A stretch of 64,000 nt of DNA from Actinomycetales bacterium (GCA_002748155.1 PDRO01000006.1:1-64000), one strand, 5' to 3'; positions 37,791 to 47,927 are shown, numbered from the stretch's first letter. Made by a program: numbers and translations. Notes: generated by a model from the letters alone, not told the origin.

Positions 37791-38410
37791 GCTCCGTCGG
37801 CAGCCGGGCTGGTTGCCGGATCCTGCGGGTCGGGTGAGTCGTGCCCGAACGGATCGGGGTCGATGCCGGGCCGCCAGCTGTGCCCGGGAGTCCCCCACCC
37901 GTTGGCTTTGATCATCTTGCGGGCCTTGCGCCGGTGCTTGTCGTCGAGCCGGTCGACGTAGAGCTTGCCGTTGAGATGGTCGAACTCGTGCTGCATGACC
38001 CGGGCGAACCACCCGGTCGCCTCGAACCGGAAGGGGTTGCCGGCCAGGTCTTGGCCGTGAACGGTGGCCCGGTCGGCCCGCCGCAGCGGATAGTGCTCGC
38101 CGGGCACCGACAGGCAGCCTTCGGTCTCGGTGTCGGGGTCGGGTCGCCCCGCCGGGATCTTGGACACGGCCACCATCGGGTTGATCACGACCCCACGTGC
38201 CGGGACTCCGTCGTCATTGGCCATCTCGTAGGTGAACAGCCGCAGCCCGACACCGATCTGCGGGGCGGCCAACCCGACACCGTGGGCGATGTCCATCGTC
38301 TCGAACATGTCCTCGACGAGAGCAGCCAACTCGTCGTCGAAGCTCTCGACCCGAGCCGCAACCCGATGCAGGACAGGCTCGCCGGTGATGACGATGGGAC
38401 GCGCAGCCAT
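37787..38410 (-). CDS. def: Peptide deformylase
   Basis: 207 residues. It removes the N-formyl group from new proteins. The three family motifs are present: GVGLAAPQIG, EGCLSVPG and MQHEFDHLNG (metal ligands Cys, His, His). A C-terminal tail of about 30 residues (…DPFGHDSPDPQDPATSPAADGA) is extra and looks disordered. It overlaps miaA by four bases and lies 12 bp after miaB, giving a miaB–def–miaA–dapF operon. Confidence 0.95.
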   Translation of the reverse strand: MAARPIVITGEPVLHRVAARVESFDDELAALVEDMFETMDIAHGVGLAAPQIGVGLRLFTYEMANDDGVPARGVVINPMVAVSKIPAGRPDPDTETEGCLSVPGEHYPLRRADRATVHGQDLAGNPFRFEATGWFARVMQHEFDHLNGKLYVDRLDDKHRRKARKMIKANGWGTPGHSWRPGIDPDPFGHDSPDPQDPATSPAADGA

Positions 38411-38422
38411 GTCCTCAGTGAA

Positions 38423-40120
38423 TCACGTGCCCGTCCGGCCACGATGGTCAGTGCCGGACGCGCCGGCGGCGGCAGCGCCAGCATCGGCACCGGCACCAAG
38501 ACATGGGGCCACTACCCCGCGAGCGTCGCCCGGTGCAGCTGCCGGGCCCGACCCACCCGCACCCGGAGCCCCTACCTGGGGCATCCCGAGCGAGACCGGT
38601 GGTTTGGCCGGGCCGGTGCCTGCCTGCAACGCCGCCCACGCATCGCCCCCTCGGGTGCGGCGCACGGCATACAACCCGGCTTGTGCCGGTGAGTCGGCGA
38701 CCAGGTGGTGGGGGGCACCGTAGGTGACTTCGACGGTGACCAGGTCCCCCGGGCGGGGTCGCTGCCGGTCCGGCTCCGAGGGGGGCACAGCGAAGTGGAC
38801 GAGCCGGTTGTCGCGGGCCCGGCCGCTCATCCGCCGGGTCGCTTCGTCTTTGCGGCCTTCGGCCGGTGCCACGAGCACCTCGACGGGTCGGCCTTCCAGC
38901 GCCCGGTTGCCGTCCCAGCTGACCTGCTCCTGCAGGGCGATGAGCCGGTCGAAGCGCTCCTGCACGACAGCTTTGGGCACCTGGTCAGGCATCGTCGCAG
39001 CGGGAGTGCCGGGGCGAACCGAATACTGGAACGTGAAGGCACTCGAAAAACGCGCTGCGGCAACGACATCGAGGGTGGCCTGGAAGTCCGTCTCGGTCTC
39101 ACCGGGGAAACCGATGATGAGGTCGGTGGTGATCGCCGCCTCCGGGATGCGCTCGCGGACCTGGTCGAGGATGCGCAAGAAACGCTGGCTGCGGTAGGAC
39201 CGACGCATCGCCTTGAGGATGCGGTCGGACCCGGACTGCAACGGCATGTGCAGGCTCGGCATGACGTTAGGAGTCTCGGCCATCGCGTCGATGACATCGG
39301 GAGTGAAAGCGGCCGGATGGGGGCTGGCGAAGCGCACCCGCTCCAGCCCGTCGATCTCGCCGCAGGCGCGCAGTAGTTTGCCGAAGGCCAGCCGGTCGCC
39401 GAACTCGACACCGTAGGTGTTGACGTTCTGCCCGAGCAGGGTGACCTCGACGGCTCCCTCGGCGACCAGAGCCCGGATCTCGGCGAGGATGTCACCGGGT
39501 CGCCGGTCGGTCTCCTTGCCGCGCAAGCTCGGCACGATGCAGAAGGTGCACGTGTTGTTGCAACCCACCGAGATCGACACCCAAGCGGCATACGCGCTCT
39601 CCCGGCGAGTGGGCAGCATCGACGGGAAGGTCTGCAGGCTCTCCAGGATCTCGACTTCGGCTCGGCGGTTGTGCCGGGCGCGGTCCAGCAGGGCCGGCAA
39701 CGACCCGATGTTGTGGGTGCCGAAGACGACGTCCACCCAGGGAGCACGCGCGACGATGCTGTCGCGGTCGTGCTGGGCCAGGCAACCACCGACGGCGATC
39801 TGCATCTCGGGGTTCTGTTGCTTCGCCGGGCGCAACTGGCCCAGGTTGCCGTAGAGCTTGTTGCTGGCGTTCTCGCGGACCGCGCAGGTGTTGAAGACGA
39901 CGATGTCGGCGACCTCGGGGCGTTGATCGGCGGGCAGGTCCGCCAGGTCGACGTAACCGGCTATCTCGAGCAGGCCGGCCAGTCGTTCGGAGTCGTGGAC
40001 GTTCATTTGGCACCCGTGAGTGCGCACCTCGTAGGTCCGCGGGCGCGCAGCACCCACCGCTGCTGCGGTCGTGGTGTCACCAGTCGAGGTGGTCGGCATG
40101 GCAGAGAACGTGGTCGGCAT
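38423..40120 (-). CDS. miaB: tRNA-2-methylthio-N6-dimethylallyladenosine synthase
   Basis: 565 residues from ATG 40120, or 558 from a second ATG seven codons in. MiaB methylthiolates i6A37. The UPF0004 domain ([32 protein letters not shown]) gives three Cys for the auxiliary cluster; radical-[15 protein letters not shown] follows; a TRAM domain covers the C-terminal part. The last ~110 residues are an Ala/Gly/Pro-rich extension not found in the core family. The start region is a 21-base tandem duplication giving two equivalent ATGs. Confidence 0.94.
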   Translation of the reverse strand: MPTTFSAMPTTSTGDTTTAAAVGAARPRTYEVRTHGCQMNVHDSERLAGLLEIAGYVDLADLPADQRPEVADIVVFNTCAVRENASNKLYGNLGQLRPAKQQNPEMQIAVGGCLAQHDRDSIVARAPWVDVVFGTHNIGSLPALLDRARHNRRAEVEILESLQTFPSMLPTRRESAYAAWVSISVGCNNTCTFCIVPSLRGKETDRRPGDILAEIRALVAEGAVEVTLLGQNVNTYGVEFGDRLAFGKLLRACGEIDGLERVRFASPHPAAFTPDVIDAMAETPNVMPSLHMPLQSGSDRILKAMRRSYRSQRFLRILDQVRERIPEAAITTDLIIGFPGETETDFQATLDVVAAARFSSAFTFQYSVRPGTPAATMPDQVPKAVVQERFDRLIALQEQVSWDGNRALEGRPVEVLVAPAEGRKDEATRRMSGRARDNRLVHFAVPPSEPDRQRPRPGDLVTVEVTYGAPHHLVADSPAQAGLYAVRRTRGGDAWAALQAGTGPAKPPVSLGMPQVGAPGAGGSGPAAAPGDARGVVAPCLGAGADAGAAAAGASGTDHRGRTGT

Positions 40121-40130
40121 GGCAAGAAAC
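40089..40130. repeat. 21-bp tandem duplication across the miaB start
   Basis: Two copies of GTGGTCGGCATGGCAGAGAA-type sequence, 40089–40109 and 40110–40130, differing at two or three bases. On the minus strand each carries the same pre-start bases and ATG, so MiaB begins [14 protein letters not shown]. Probably a replication slippage product. Confidence 0.8.
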
Positions 40131-40327
40131 AGGTTATGCCGTGGGCGCGGCCCGGCGGCATCCGTGATCGCTCGACCGGGTCGGGATGGGCCGACCCGAT
40201 GCAGGTTTAGCAAGTTTGGCTGCCATTGGGAACTGCGCCGATGCCAATTCCGGCCGAACCTGCTACACGAGGTGTCGCGAGGTATCTGGCACGGCCGCCG
40301 GACCCATGGACGGGCCGGCTGTCGTGG

Positions 40328-40486
40328 TCAGCGGCCGAAGAGCCGGCTGAAGAAACTCCCCTTGTCGGGCTCGGGGCAGGTGCATCGCTGATCCTTGGGC
40401 ACCCCGGCCAGCACTTGGTTGACGTGGGCGCCACAGCCGGCCCACGTTGCCTTGCCGCAGCGGCGGCATTTCACCCGAGAGCACAT
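40328..40486 (-). CDS. 52-residue zinc-ribbon protein
   Basis: A short gene on the minus strand: MCSRVKCRRCGKATWAGCGA, then HVNQVLAGVPKDQRCTC, ending SFFSRLFGR. It has CxxCG … WAGCG … H … CxC cysteines suited to bind zinc. The pattern 'V.C..CGK.TWAGCG.HV.Q.L.GV' is a recurrent small actinobacterial family of unknown role. AAAGGAG lies ten bases before the ATG. It stands alone between miaB and the NUDIX gene. Confidence 0.85.
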   Translation of the reverse strand: MCSRVKCRRCGKATWAGCGAHVNQVLAGVPKDQRCTCPEPDKGSFFSRLFGR

Positions 40487-40632
40487 CTTCGGTCGTTCTC
40501 CTTTATCGTCCGGGCGAGCTGACGGGCCGTCCGGAAGCTGCTGGCCCCGGACGCAGCCTCCATCGCGATACCCCCAAGGGTATATTGCAAGAGTACCTCA
40601 CCGGGCTGGTCGGTGCGAATCGAGGCGCAACA

Positions 40633-41175
40633 TCAATGGGTGACGCCGCCGTGCTGGAGGGAGCTGTGCCGCCCCGGCACTTGACCATGATGCCCGGCCG
40701 CGGTGGTGGTGTCACAGTGCTGCTGGCGTCTGCGCCACAAGTCCAGGGAAACGTCGACGAGGCTGAGGCGATCCAATCCGGCCACATCTGCCAGCGGCAC
40801 CCACCGAGCCTCGTCGGTCGTGCCATCCTGCTCCCGGGTCAGTTCGCCGCCAACGATGGTCGCCTCGAAGATGACCCGGACGGGCTTGAGCGGCCGGTCG
40901 GTGGGGTTGACCCGCTGGCGCGGCGGGACGACGAAGCTGTGCACCCCGAGCAGTTGGTTCAGCTCGACGTGGAAGCCGCTCTCCTCGAACACTTCCCGGA
41001 TGCAGGCCTGCTCCACCGTCTCGTCCAGCTCGACCCCGCCACCGGGCATCGACCACCTGGGCGGATCGACTTCGTTCCACAACGCTAGGAGCACGTGCGG
41101 CTGCCGCTGCCGCTGCCGCTGCTCGATGATCACGGCATAAGAGCCCAGCCGTGTGTCGTAGTCACGGTAGCCCAC
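40633..41175 (-). CDS. NUDIX hydrolase
   Basis: 180 residues from a GTG (VGYRDYDTRLGSYAVII). The Nudix box GGGVELDETVEQACIREVFE then ESGF matches Gx5Ex7REUxEExGU exactly, so it should hydrolyse a nucleoside diphosphate linked to another group; the substrate is unknown. A run of QRQRQRQ just before the core is encoded by a six-base repeat (41099–41120). The frame can be extended to a GTG at 41289, but the added part has no Nudix features. The C-terminal ~30 residues are His/Gly/Gln-rich. Confidence 0.85.
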   Translation of the reverse strand: MGYRDYDTRLGSYAVIIEQRQRQRQPHVLLALWNEVDPPRWSMPGGGVELDETVEQACIREVFEESGFHVELNQLLGVHSFVVPPRQRVNPTDRPLKPVRVIFEATIVGGELTREQDGTTDEARWVPLADVAGLDRLSLVDVSLDLWRRRQQHCDTTTAAGHHGQVPGRHSSLQHGGVTH

Positions 41176-41341
41176 GACCCACGAGCCTAGGTGATTCGCC
41201 ACAGGTTGAGTGTCCCAGCACTGGTCTTGGATGCATGCCCAGGTGTCGACGAAGCTCACAACGGTGGCGCCCTGTGTGAAGCTCTCCACCAGCGCACCTG
41301 GAGCACGGTTCCCTCGACACCGCTCAGAGCTTGATACCGGG

Positions 41342-43099
41342 TCACGCGGCCCAGCGGTAGACCTTCAGCCCTCCCATGAGCCGCAGGAGAATCATCTCTT
41401 CTGTAATGACGATGGCAAAAACCCGATGTACCTCACTGGCGAAGAAATCCGCTGTCCCGCCGTCAGGGAACTCGACCTCCCAGGAGTCCACGGAGAACGC
41501 AGTCCCTTCGATCCGACCTAACCCGACGACCGCTCCGGTGTGCGCGTCGAGTCGGTAAATCCGGGTAGGTTTTTCATCCATCCACTTCGGGATCCCGAAC
41601 AGCCAGATCTCCGAATCGTCAGGGGTAATTCCCATAGCGCCTATAGTGCCGCCCGCGCGACTTTCGGAGCCCTCGGCTAACCATTCATCACTGACCACGA
41701 CACAGGTCGGCTCGCCGCCATCCAGTTCGACCAAACGGACGTCGCACTCCCCGTGAGCGAGCCTGTCGAAGTGTAGCGTCCGTTCCGTCCTGGCGATTGC
41801 CAATGAGGTGGGTGAAGTAACAAAAGTGGACAAGTCGCGCGCAGTGAACGGACGCGAAACCCGATCGTCCGCGTAGCCGAAAAGCGGCGGGTAGCGCAGC
41901 CTCCTATGCTTGAACTTGGGCACTTCGATCTCACCAGACTCGGCGATCTCACCAGTGACCGGATCGAAACTCCACACGGGAACCGGGCGGGGGTAGTTGC
42001 TGCCGTCGCGCTTATGATGGTATCCATAGAGGAGCGTCGGGTCACCCCGACTCACGAGATCGACCGCAGTGATGTCGCCCTGGCGCGCTTTTCGGTCGCC
42101 GCGTTGGATCGCCTCGAGGTCTGGGAGCGGAACCTGGCCTATCGTCACGGGCTTCGTCATATCTTCTGCGGCAAGGTCGTAGGCGGCGACGTAAGTGCCC
42201 CACCGTGTGGCGTCGTCCGAAGGTATACCTTTGACGTGGTAGCCGCAATTGGCTACGACGACGAGCCGAGCACCGTCCTTGGTCGGAGCACCCGTCATGA
42301 TGCAGTTATTGTGTCTCAGATAGGATTTTGTTGAGTTGTAGACTGCTTTGGACCACTGCTCGTCAGCCTCGTCGATGAAGCCGAGGACTGCGTCTTCATC
42401 GATGACGGCCCGCTTCTCACCAGTCGCTTCGTCGATGACGTAGAAAACGGTCGAACTTCCCTCCCGAACACCCGATCCCCCGTCCCAGTAGCGGACTCTG
42501 GCGGTGATCGTCCCTGCCAGGTTCCGAATCATCGCTGCGGATACTCCGGGGTCCCGGAGAGACGTCTCCCAGACGACCTGACCGGAGGTGGTGTCGAGCC
42601 CCGAGAGATGATCACATCGTTGGTTTTCCCGGCTTTCCCGGTTCGGAAGGGTCGTGGACGACCAGAGCACAGGCACGACGGCGGAGAGATCAGAATTGTG
42701 TTGGATGCTACATACTGCACCAGTCGGAGGTGACCAGTCCCAGATTGACTCGCCCGTTTCCAGTTCCAAGGCGTGCACGACCAGCGTAGAATTATAGATC
42801 ACCCGCGAGTCGTCCGTGAGTACGTTAAACTCGAAGATTTGCCGCAAGAATTCGCTTCTTCCCCGGTCCTCGAACTCACTGCTTTCTCTCGTACGCCAGT
42901 ACGTCGGGTAGTCAACGATTCCCTCGAGGTCGGACCAATCATTGGTCACCTCGATGGTCGAGCCGTCCTTTGTGTAGGTGCGGCTCTCGTCATCGCCATC
43001 GGTTGATGAATCACCCCCGAAGCGACCCAATGTGCATGAGGCCAGCGCGACTGCGCATAAGGTCAGCGCAGCGGCAAGGCGCTTCTTCACGCCAGCCAT
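41342..43099 (-). CDS. Lipoprotein with PQQ-like beta-propeller
   Basis: 585 residues. Lipoprotein signal: KKRLAAALTLCAVALASC (Cys at 22). The mature part has repeated beta-propeller strands of the PQQ/quinoprotein-like kind, such as VVHALELETGESIWDWSP, LSGLDTTSGQVVWETSLRD, VWSFDPVTGEIAESGE and IYRLDAHTGAVVGLG. Such domains act as extracellular binding scaffolds; no enzyme signature is seen. Its start overlaps the metalloprotease lipoprotein gene by 13 bases, so the two are coupled. GC content and codon choice are lower than in the core genes, hinting at an accessory origin. Function unknown. Confidence 0.75.
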   Translation of the reverse strand: MAGVKKRLAAALTLCAVALASCTLGRFGGDSSTDGDDESRTYTKDGSTIEVTNDWSDLEGIVDYPTYWRTRESSEFEDRGRSEFLRQIFEFNVLTDDSRVIYNSTLVVHALELETGESIWDWSPPTGAVCSIQHNSDLSAVVPVLWSSTTLPNRESRENQRCDHLSGLDTTSGQVVWETSLRDPGVSAAMIRNLAGTITARVRYWDGGSGVREGSSTVFYVIDEATGEKRAVIDEDAVLGFIDEADEQWSKAVYNSTKSYLRHNNCIMTGAPTKDGARLVVVANCGYHVKGIPSDDATRWGTYVAAYDLAAEDMTKPVTIGQVPLPDLEAIQRGDRKARQGDITAVDLVSRGDPTLLYGYHHKRDGSNYPRPVPVWSFDPVTGEIAESGEIEVPKFKHRRLRYPPLFGYADDRVSRPFTARDLSTFVTSPTSLAIARTERTLHFDRLAHGECDVRLVELDGGEPTCVVVSDEWLAEGSESRAGGTIGAMGITPDDSEIWLFGIPKWMDEKPTRIYRLDAHTGAVVGLGRIEGTAFSVDSWEVEFPDGGTADFFASEVHRVFAIVITEEMILLRLMGGLKVYRWAA

Positions 43100-44436
43100 G
43101 CTGCCACGTCATGCATGAAGCCATGAATATCTTTGATACCAAGATCCTTGCCCGTATCCCTGACATCGTAGGAGTTGTGGGCAACGAACGCGAACGCGTC
43201 AGCGGGTCCATAGGTATCGACGACGTAGTACATGCAGCCTAGGGCGATGGCGTAGTTGCGTCGCACCGTCTGGTTATCCCCACTGTACATTTCGCTCGTC
43301 ATGCGCCCGTCCCAGCCTGACGCTGTCCTGCGGCTCCAGGCCAGGCCCTGCTGGTGAGTGCCGGCAACCTCATGCTCGACCCACTGTGCGATCCCCTCGG
43401 CCAGGTACGGGTACCCCAGACCCGACGCTCCCCACTCGTTGGCAAGAGCATGGGTGGTCTCGTGGACCACGACCGAGGCTAACTCGTTCTTGCCCTTGCG
43501 GATCAGCTCATTTTCGAGCACGATGCGCGTAGTCGAGATCTCGAGGCCATGCGTGTCTGCGTTGATCTCGGGATGGCTGAGCCGGTTCATGGACGCGGCG
43601 AAACCACGGAAGTGCGCCTCCGTGGGAAAAACGTACCCACCGAAGTAATCGAACAGGTCTCGATTGCCATCGGCGATGGTGTACAAGTATGTCGAGGACG
43701 GCACGGGACGAGGATGTCCTAGGCGTTCGAACACGGCTCGGGCCTGCGATGCGCTTTCGACAACGATTTCGGTAACCGCCGCCAGGTCAAGACCGCGGGT
43801 CCCTTCGGTCGCGATCACCGCAGCACCCGTGCCTTGCTGATAAACGACTGGACCAATGTCCCAAGCCTGGATATAATTGCGCGAGTAGTTACGTTTGGCT
43901 GTCTCATTAAAGATCGGGGCCGCCCCCGCCCACGAGGAAATCACTGGGTCCTTGCTGTCGGTGAAGCTGGCCCGGATCGTGTACCACTCATCGACAGGTT
44001 CCGGGTCAACACCGTCGATGCGATGGATGAAGGAGATGTCGAGTTCCATTCCGGAACTCTCCTCGAGCTCCGTCCCGGAACCTTCCCCGAACAGCGCTCC
44101 GGAGAACTCAGTCATTTGGAACGAGATGTCGGTAACTGGCACAGTTGTCACGGAGTCGTACCACTGACCCATGGAATCCGCCAGATCCGCGGTGAAATAC
44201 GACAGGAACTTCGCTCGGTCGCGATTGGCCATAGCCAGACCGGGCTTCGCGATCGCCTCTTTGACGTCGGGATAATGTAGGAATTTGCCTCCGAACGTCC
44301 TCTCACTGACCGACGACGGTCCAGGGATCGCGCTCGAGCTGGCCGCGGTCTGGTCCGCCTTGGCCCCGGCCTGGTCTTCCAGAACGCACCCCGCAAGACC
44401 AAGTGCGCTCAGCGACAGGAAGTGTCGTCTCCGCAC
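43087..44436 (-). CDS. Tat-type lipoprotein with zinc metalloprotease motif
   Basis: 449 residues. The N terminus RRRHFLSLSALGLAGC combines a twin-arginine motif and a lipobox (Cys 17), so export by Tat and membrane anchoring outside is likely. Around residue 335 the sequence VVVHETTHALANEW is a zinc HEXXH motif, followed by LAEGIAQWVEHE, where the Glu is a fitting third ligand (gluzincin, peptidase MA-like). No homologue with known substrate is recognised. It is the first gene of a two-gene unit with the propeller lipoprotein; the 390-bp region upstream probably holds the promoter. Confidence 0.8.
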   Translation of the reverse strand: MRRRHFLSLSALGLAGCVLEDQAGAKADQTAASSSAIPGPSSVSERTFGGKFLHYPDVKEAIAKPGLAMANRDRAKFLSYFTADLADSMGQWYDSVTTVPVTDISFQMTEFSGALFGEGSGTELEESSGMELDISFIHRIDGVDPEPVDEWYTIRASFTDSKDPVISSWAGAAPIFNETAKRNYSRNYIQAWDIGPVVYQQGTGAAVIATEGTRGLDLAAVTEIVVESASQARAVFERLGHPRPVPSSTYLYTIADGNRDLFDYFGGYVFPTEAHFRGFAASMNRLSHPEINADTHGLEISTTRIVLENELIRKGKNELASVVVHETTHALANEWGASGLGYPYLAEGIAQWVEHEVAGTHQQGLAWSRRTASGWDGRMTSEMYSGDNQTVRRNYAIALGCMYYVVDTYGPADAFAFVAHNSYDVRDTGKDLGIKDIHGFMHDVAAWLA

Positions 44437-44826
44437 GCGCTTACTCCTTTGCCGCTGAACTTGGTGCCCAGAGTCTTGCTCACCACTGGCTCCACCTCAC
44501 GCTCACTCCGGCCGGGATCGACCCTGGGTTGCTCGAGCCAACGATGCAATACGTCTGCATTGTAGACGCGGCGTTACTCTATCCGGGACCGCCTCGCGTT
44601 GCCTCTCGGCGCTTGGGTGCCGGGATTCTCGCCGAGCCGGACTCAGTTGCTTCCCTGAGAGTTCGCTTGAGTGCCCTTTCGCACCGCAACGTCGCATTCC
44701 AGCGGTGCTCGGGTGGGATCCACCGGTTGGCAGCATGTTGCGGGCAGCTGCCCGGTTTGATGAGCGCAACCCAGTGCCGGAGTGATCGGGCAGCTCTGAC
44801 CAACCCTCCCAGATGGCCTGAGACCG
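44437..44826. other. Gene-free region upstream of the lipoprotein pair and downstream of recX
   Basis: No coding region is recognised. On the minus strand a clear −10-like TACAAT (44559–44564) lies about 120 bases before the metalloprotease start, with no good −35. Around it ATGCA…TGCAT (44544–44560) forms a small inverted repeat that could be an operator. The rest is ordinary GC-rich spacer. Confidence 0.4.
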
Positions 44827-45519
44827 CTAGTCGCGTTGATGCTCGACCGCGGTGTTGACGGCGTCGCGGACGACGGCGTAAGCGACACCGTGCGGGTAGC
44901 CCTTGCGGGCCAGCATCGCGGCCAGCCGGCGGGCCTGCACCTGCGGGTCGAGGCCGGCCATGGTGCGCAGCTTGCGGTGGACCAACTCTTCTGCGCGGGC
45001 CCGCTCGGACTCGGGATCCAGCGATCCGGTGGCCCGGGCGGCCAGGTCGGCGTCGACGCCCTTGTCGCGCAGCTCGCGTCGCAGCGCTGCACCGGAGAGC
45101 CCCTTGGTCCGCCGGCGGGACTGGACGAGTTGCTCGGCGAAGGCCGCATCGTCGACAAGCCCGAGGTCGGTCATTCGGTCGAGCACGGTCCGAGCCACCT
45201 CGGGGTCGCAGCCGCGCTGCCCGAGCTTGCGCTCGAGCTGCGCGCGGCTACGTGGCCCGATGGCGAGCTGCCGGAGCACGATGCCCCGGGCCACCGACAC
45301 CGGATCAGGTTCGGCGTCGCCGGCGACCCGGCCGTTCGGGATGTCCGGTTTCCCGGTGGCGGCGGCTTCGCCCGGGCGCGGCCGCTGCCTCCGGGCCGGC
45401 CGAGCGCCCGAACCAGACTCGGGTGGGGCCGCCGAAGACAGCCCGGCCGCCTGCTCGGCAGCCGCGAGGGCATCCGCGGCCCGAGTCAGCCGCGCGGCGT
45501 CAGGTCGCCGTGTCGTCAT
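44827..45519 (-). CDS. recX: Regulatory protein RecX
   Basis: 230 residues. The RecX helical repeats start at about 75: ARGIVLRQLAIGPRSRAQLE, RMTDLGLVDDAAFAEQLVQSR, LRRELRDKGVDADLA and RRLAAMLARKGYPHGVAYAVV. The first ~70 residues are an Ala/Pro/Arg-rich extension. RecX binds RecA filaments and limits their activity. It lies 11 bp downstream of recA and is co-transcribed. Confidence 0.94.
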   Translation of the reverse strand: MTTRRPDAARLTRAADALAAAEQAAGLSSAAPPESGSGARPARRQRPRPGEAAATGKPDIPNGRVAGDAEPDPVSVARGIVLRQLAIGPRSRAQLERKLGQRGCDPEVARTVLDRMTDLGLVDDAAFAEQLVQSRRRTKGLSGAALRRELRDKGVDADLAARATGSLDPESERARAEELVHRKLRTMAGLDPQVQARRLAAMLARKGYPHGVAYAVVRDAVNTAVEHQRD

Positions 45520-45530
45520 CCGCCGGAACC

Positions 45531-47714
45531 TCAGAAGTCGACCGGGACCTCGGGCACTGCCGGCTGATCGACGCGGGGCCCGACGCCAAGCTTCTCCTTG
45601 ATCTTCTTCTCCAGCTCGTCAGCCAGGTCGGGGTTGTCCAACAGGAATTGCCGGGCGTTCTCCTTGCCCTGGCCGAGCTGGTCGCCCTCGTACGTGTACC
45701 ACGCGCCGGCCTTGCGGACGAAGCCGTGCTCGACACCCATGTCGATGAGTCCTCCCTCGCGGGAGATGCCCCGGCCGTAGAGGATGTCGAACTCTGCCTG
45801 CTTGAACGGTGGGCTCACCTTGTTCTTGACAACTTTGACCCGGGTGCGGTTGCCGACCGCCTCGGTGCCGTCCTTGAGCGTCTCGATCCGGCGGACGTCC
45901 AGCCGGACCGATGCGTAGAACTTCAACGCCTTCCCGCCAGTGGTGGTTTCCGGGCTGTTGTGCACCATGACCCCGTCGGCGAAGTAGTTGTGCGTGCCGT
46001 CGACCTCGATGTCGAAGCGGTGCATCGAACCGGTCGCTGGCTCGACGTGCACGTCGAGCACCCGAGACGGCATGAGCACCTGTTGCGGCTCCACGAACTC
46101 GGGGCTCACGTCGAACCGGCCTCGCAAGTGTGGCGGCAACATGTGCTCCATCGACGGGTGAACGAATGGCGCGACCAGCTCCTGGAAGACCCGGGTGCCA
46201 GCAGTCGTCATCGTGAGCAACGCCGTGGCCGCGCGCCCGGACCGGTGAACTCGGCAATCGACGCCGTGCGTGTCGCGCAGGTATGCCGCCAAGCGAGTGC
46301 GGCTGCCCGGGGTCATCGCATCGATGCAGAACTTGATCCGGCCGTTGCTGCTCTGCGTGCGGTCCTCCACGGCCTCCGATCGAGCGGAAAAACTGCCGTC
46401 GTCCATGAACCAGATCGCCAGGGCCATCGGCGTCAGCGACTTGAGGAAGTCGTCGGTCAGGTGCTTCGTGCCGTCGCCCCAGTCGACGACATCGCGTAGC
46501 TCGGCCAGCTCGGGCAACGGGGTGAGATCGAGCAGCACCGCCCCCGTGGAGTCGGCCCGCCGGGACTGGCCGATGTTGCCGAACAGCTCGGCCTTCCACT
46601 CGAGGTAGCCCACTTCGGCAGCACCGTGCCCCATCCGCAGACGCACACCAGGGCCTCCCGGTTGGGCTGGTGCCAACCGGGCATCGCCCATGAGCCCCCC
46701 GAGCAACACCTGCCACTGCTGGTCGGAAAGCCGCTGCGTCTCGTCGGTGAGCACCCGGTCGCCGACGGCCAGCTCCCCGGCCGCCCGCCACCCACCCGGA
46801 GTCCGGATGAGGTGGTTGGCGGTCGCGGCGAACTGCGACCGGCCGGTGCTGCCTGCGCGGGCCACGGTGAAGTGGAGGAACGAGTCAGTTGGGCCGTTGT
46901 CGAACCAGTTGGTGACCGGGCGGTTGACGATGGTGTCCGAGACCGGATCGTAGGTCCGCACCTCGACCGGCTTCCGCTGGGTGACGATGGTGCCGATCTT
47001 CTCGGTCGATCCGTCGGCGAGGGTGACCCGGGTCGAGTACGAGAAGCACCCGAACATCACTCCGATCTTCTCGCGTAGTTGGTTGATGAAGATCGCCGTG
47101 GTGCCGGTGGAGTTCAGCGCGCCGGTGGTCTTGCGCAATGCCTGGGACATCAACCGCGCCTGCAAGCCCACGTGGCTGTCACCCATCTCGCCCTCGATCT
47201 CGGCGCGCGGCACAAGCGCGGCAACCGAGTCGATGACGATGATGTCGAGTGCACCCGAGCGGATCAACATGTCGGCGATCTCGAGGGCCTGCTCCCCGGT
47301 GTCAGGCTGACTGACCAACAGATTCTCGGTGTCGACCCCCAGGCTCTTGGCATACTCCGGGTCGAGTGCGTGCTCGGCATCGATGAAAGCTGCGATCCCA
47401 CCGGACTTCTGCGCATTGGCGACCGCATGCAAGGCCACAGTGGTCTTGCCGCTGCTCTCCGGTCCGTATATCTCGACCACCCGGCCACGGGGCAGGCCGC
47501 CGATCCCGAGCGCGACATCGAGGGCGATCGACCCGGTGGGAATCACCTCGATCGGCGGGCGCACGGTGTCGCCGAGGCGCATGACGGCACCCTTGCCGAA
47601 CTGCTTCTCGACCTGGCCCATCGCACTGGAGAGCGCCCGGTCTTTCTCGGCGGCCTCCTTGCCGTTGTTGCTCATCGTGCTGCCACCCTTGGACTTACCG
47701 GGGACCGCTGCCAT
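45531..47714 (-). CDS. recA: Recombinase RecA, interrupted in frame by an intein
   Basis: 727-residue precursor; after splicing about 363 residues remain, the normal RecA length. The extein has [14 protein letters not shown] (Walker A), the ATPase core [17 protein letters not shown], and the DNA-binding loop around [13 protein letters not shown], then [14 protein letters not shown] before the intein and [20 protein letters not shown] after it. RecA catalyses strand exchange and LexA cleavage. The ATG at 47714 ([11 protein letters not shown]) has AAAGGA 12 bases upstream; MSNNGKEA at 47675 is an alternative. A LexA-like site and promoter lie about 210 bp upstream. Confidence 0.96.
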   Translation of the reverse strand: MAAVPGKSKGGSTMSNNGKEAAEKDRALSSAMGQVEKQFGKGAVMRLGDTVRPPIEVIPTGSIALDVALGIGGLPRGRVVEIYGPESSGKTTVALHAVANAQKSGGIAAFIDAEHALDPEYAKSLGVDTENLLVSQPDTGEQALEIADMLIRSGALDIIVIDSVAALVPRAEIEGEMGDSHVGLQARLMSQALRKTTGALNSTGTTAIFINQLREKIGVMFGCFSYSTRVTLADGSTEKIGTIVTQRKPVEVRTYDPVSDTIVNRPVTNWFDNGPTDSFLHFTVARAGSTGRSQFAATANHLIRTPGGWRAAGELAVGDRVLTDETQRLSDQQWQVLLGGLMGDARLAPAQPGGPGVRLRMGHGAAEVGYLEWKAELFGNIGQSRRADSTGAVLLDLTPLPELAELRDVVDWGDGTKHLTDDFLKSLTPMALAIWFMDDGSFSARSEAVEDRTQSSNGRIKFCIDAMTPGSRTRLAAYLRDTHGVDCRVHRSGRAATALLTMTTAGTRVFQELVAPFVHPSMEHMLPPHLRGRFDVSPEFVEPQQVLMPSRVLDVHVEPATGSMHRFDIEVDGTHNYFADGVMVHNSPETTTGGKALKFYASVRLDVRRIETLKDGTEAVGNRTRVKVVKNKVSPPFKQAEFDILYGRGISREGGLIDMGVEHGFVRKAGAWYTYEGDQLGQGKENARQFLLDNPDLADELEKKIKEKLGVGPRVDQPAVPEVPVDF
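45957..47048 (-). other. RecA intein with LAGLIDADG homing endonuclease domain
   Basis: 364 residues between extein …GVMFG and SPETTTGG…. It starts with the nucleophile Cys ([14 protein letters not shown], block A), has the block [12 protein letters not shown], two LAGLIDADG motifs ([23 protein letters not shown]), and ends with block F/G ([20 protein letters not shown]) and Ser +1. All splicing residues are present. The insertion point is within the GVMFG/SPET loop, which is the site used in Mycobacterium leprae RecA and differs from the M. tuberculosis site (near VVKNK). Both endonuclease motifs keep their acidic residues, so homing activity is possible. Confidence 0.93.
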
Positions 47715-47927
47715 TGCACCCACCATTCCTTTGCTCGAGAGTCGACCGTCCATAGGCGACCCGCGCGACGGCTGCTGGTGACCGTGCCTGCCTCAGGCGA
47801 AGCGAGCTCACCGGACAACCGTGTTGTCGAGTCGGACGCTAAGGGCTCGCACCGACATCCCACTGTTCACCGGCGGTGACCTGTGGACGACGGGCTGTCG
47901 GCAAGGGACCCTGTGGACGCGACCATA

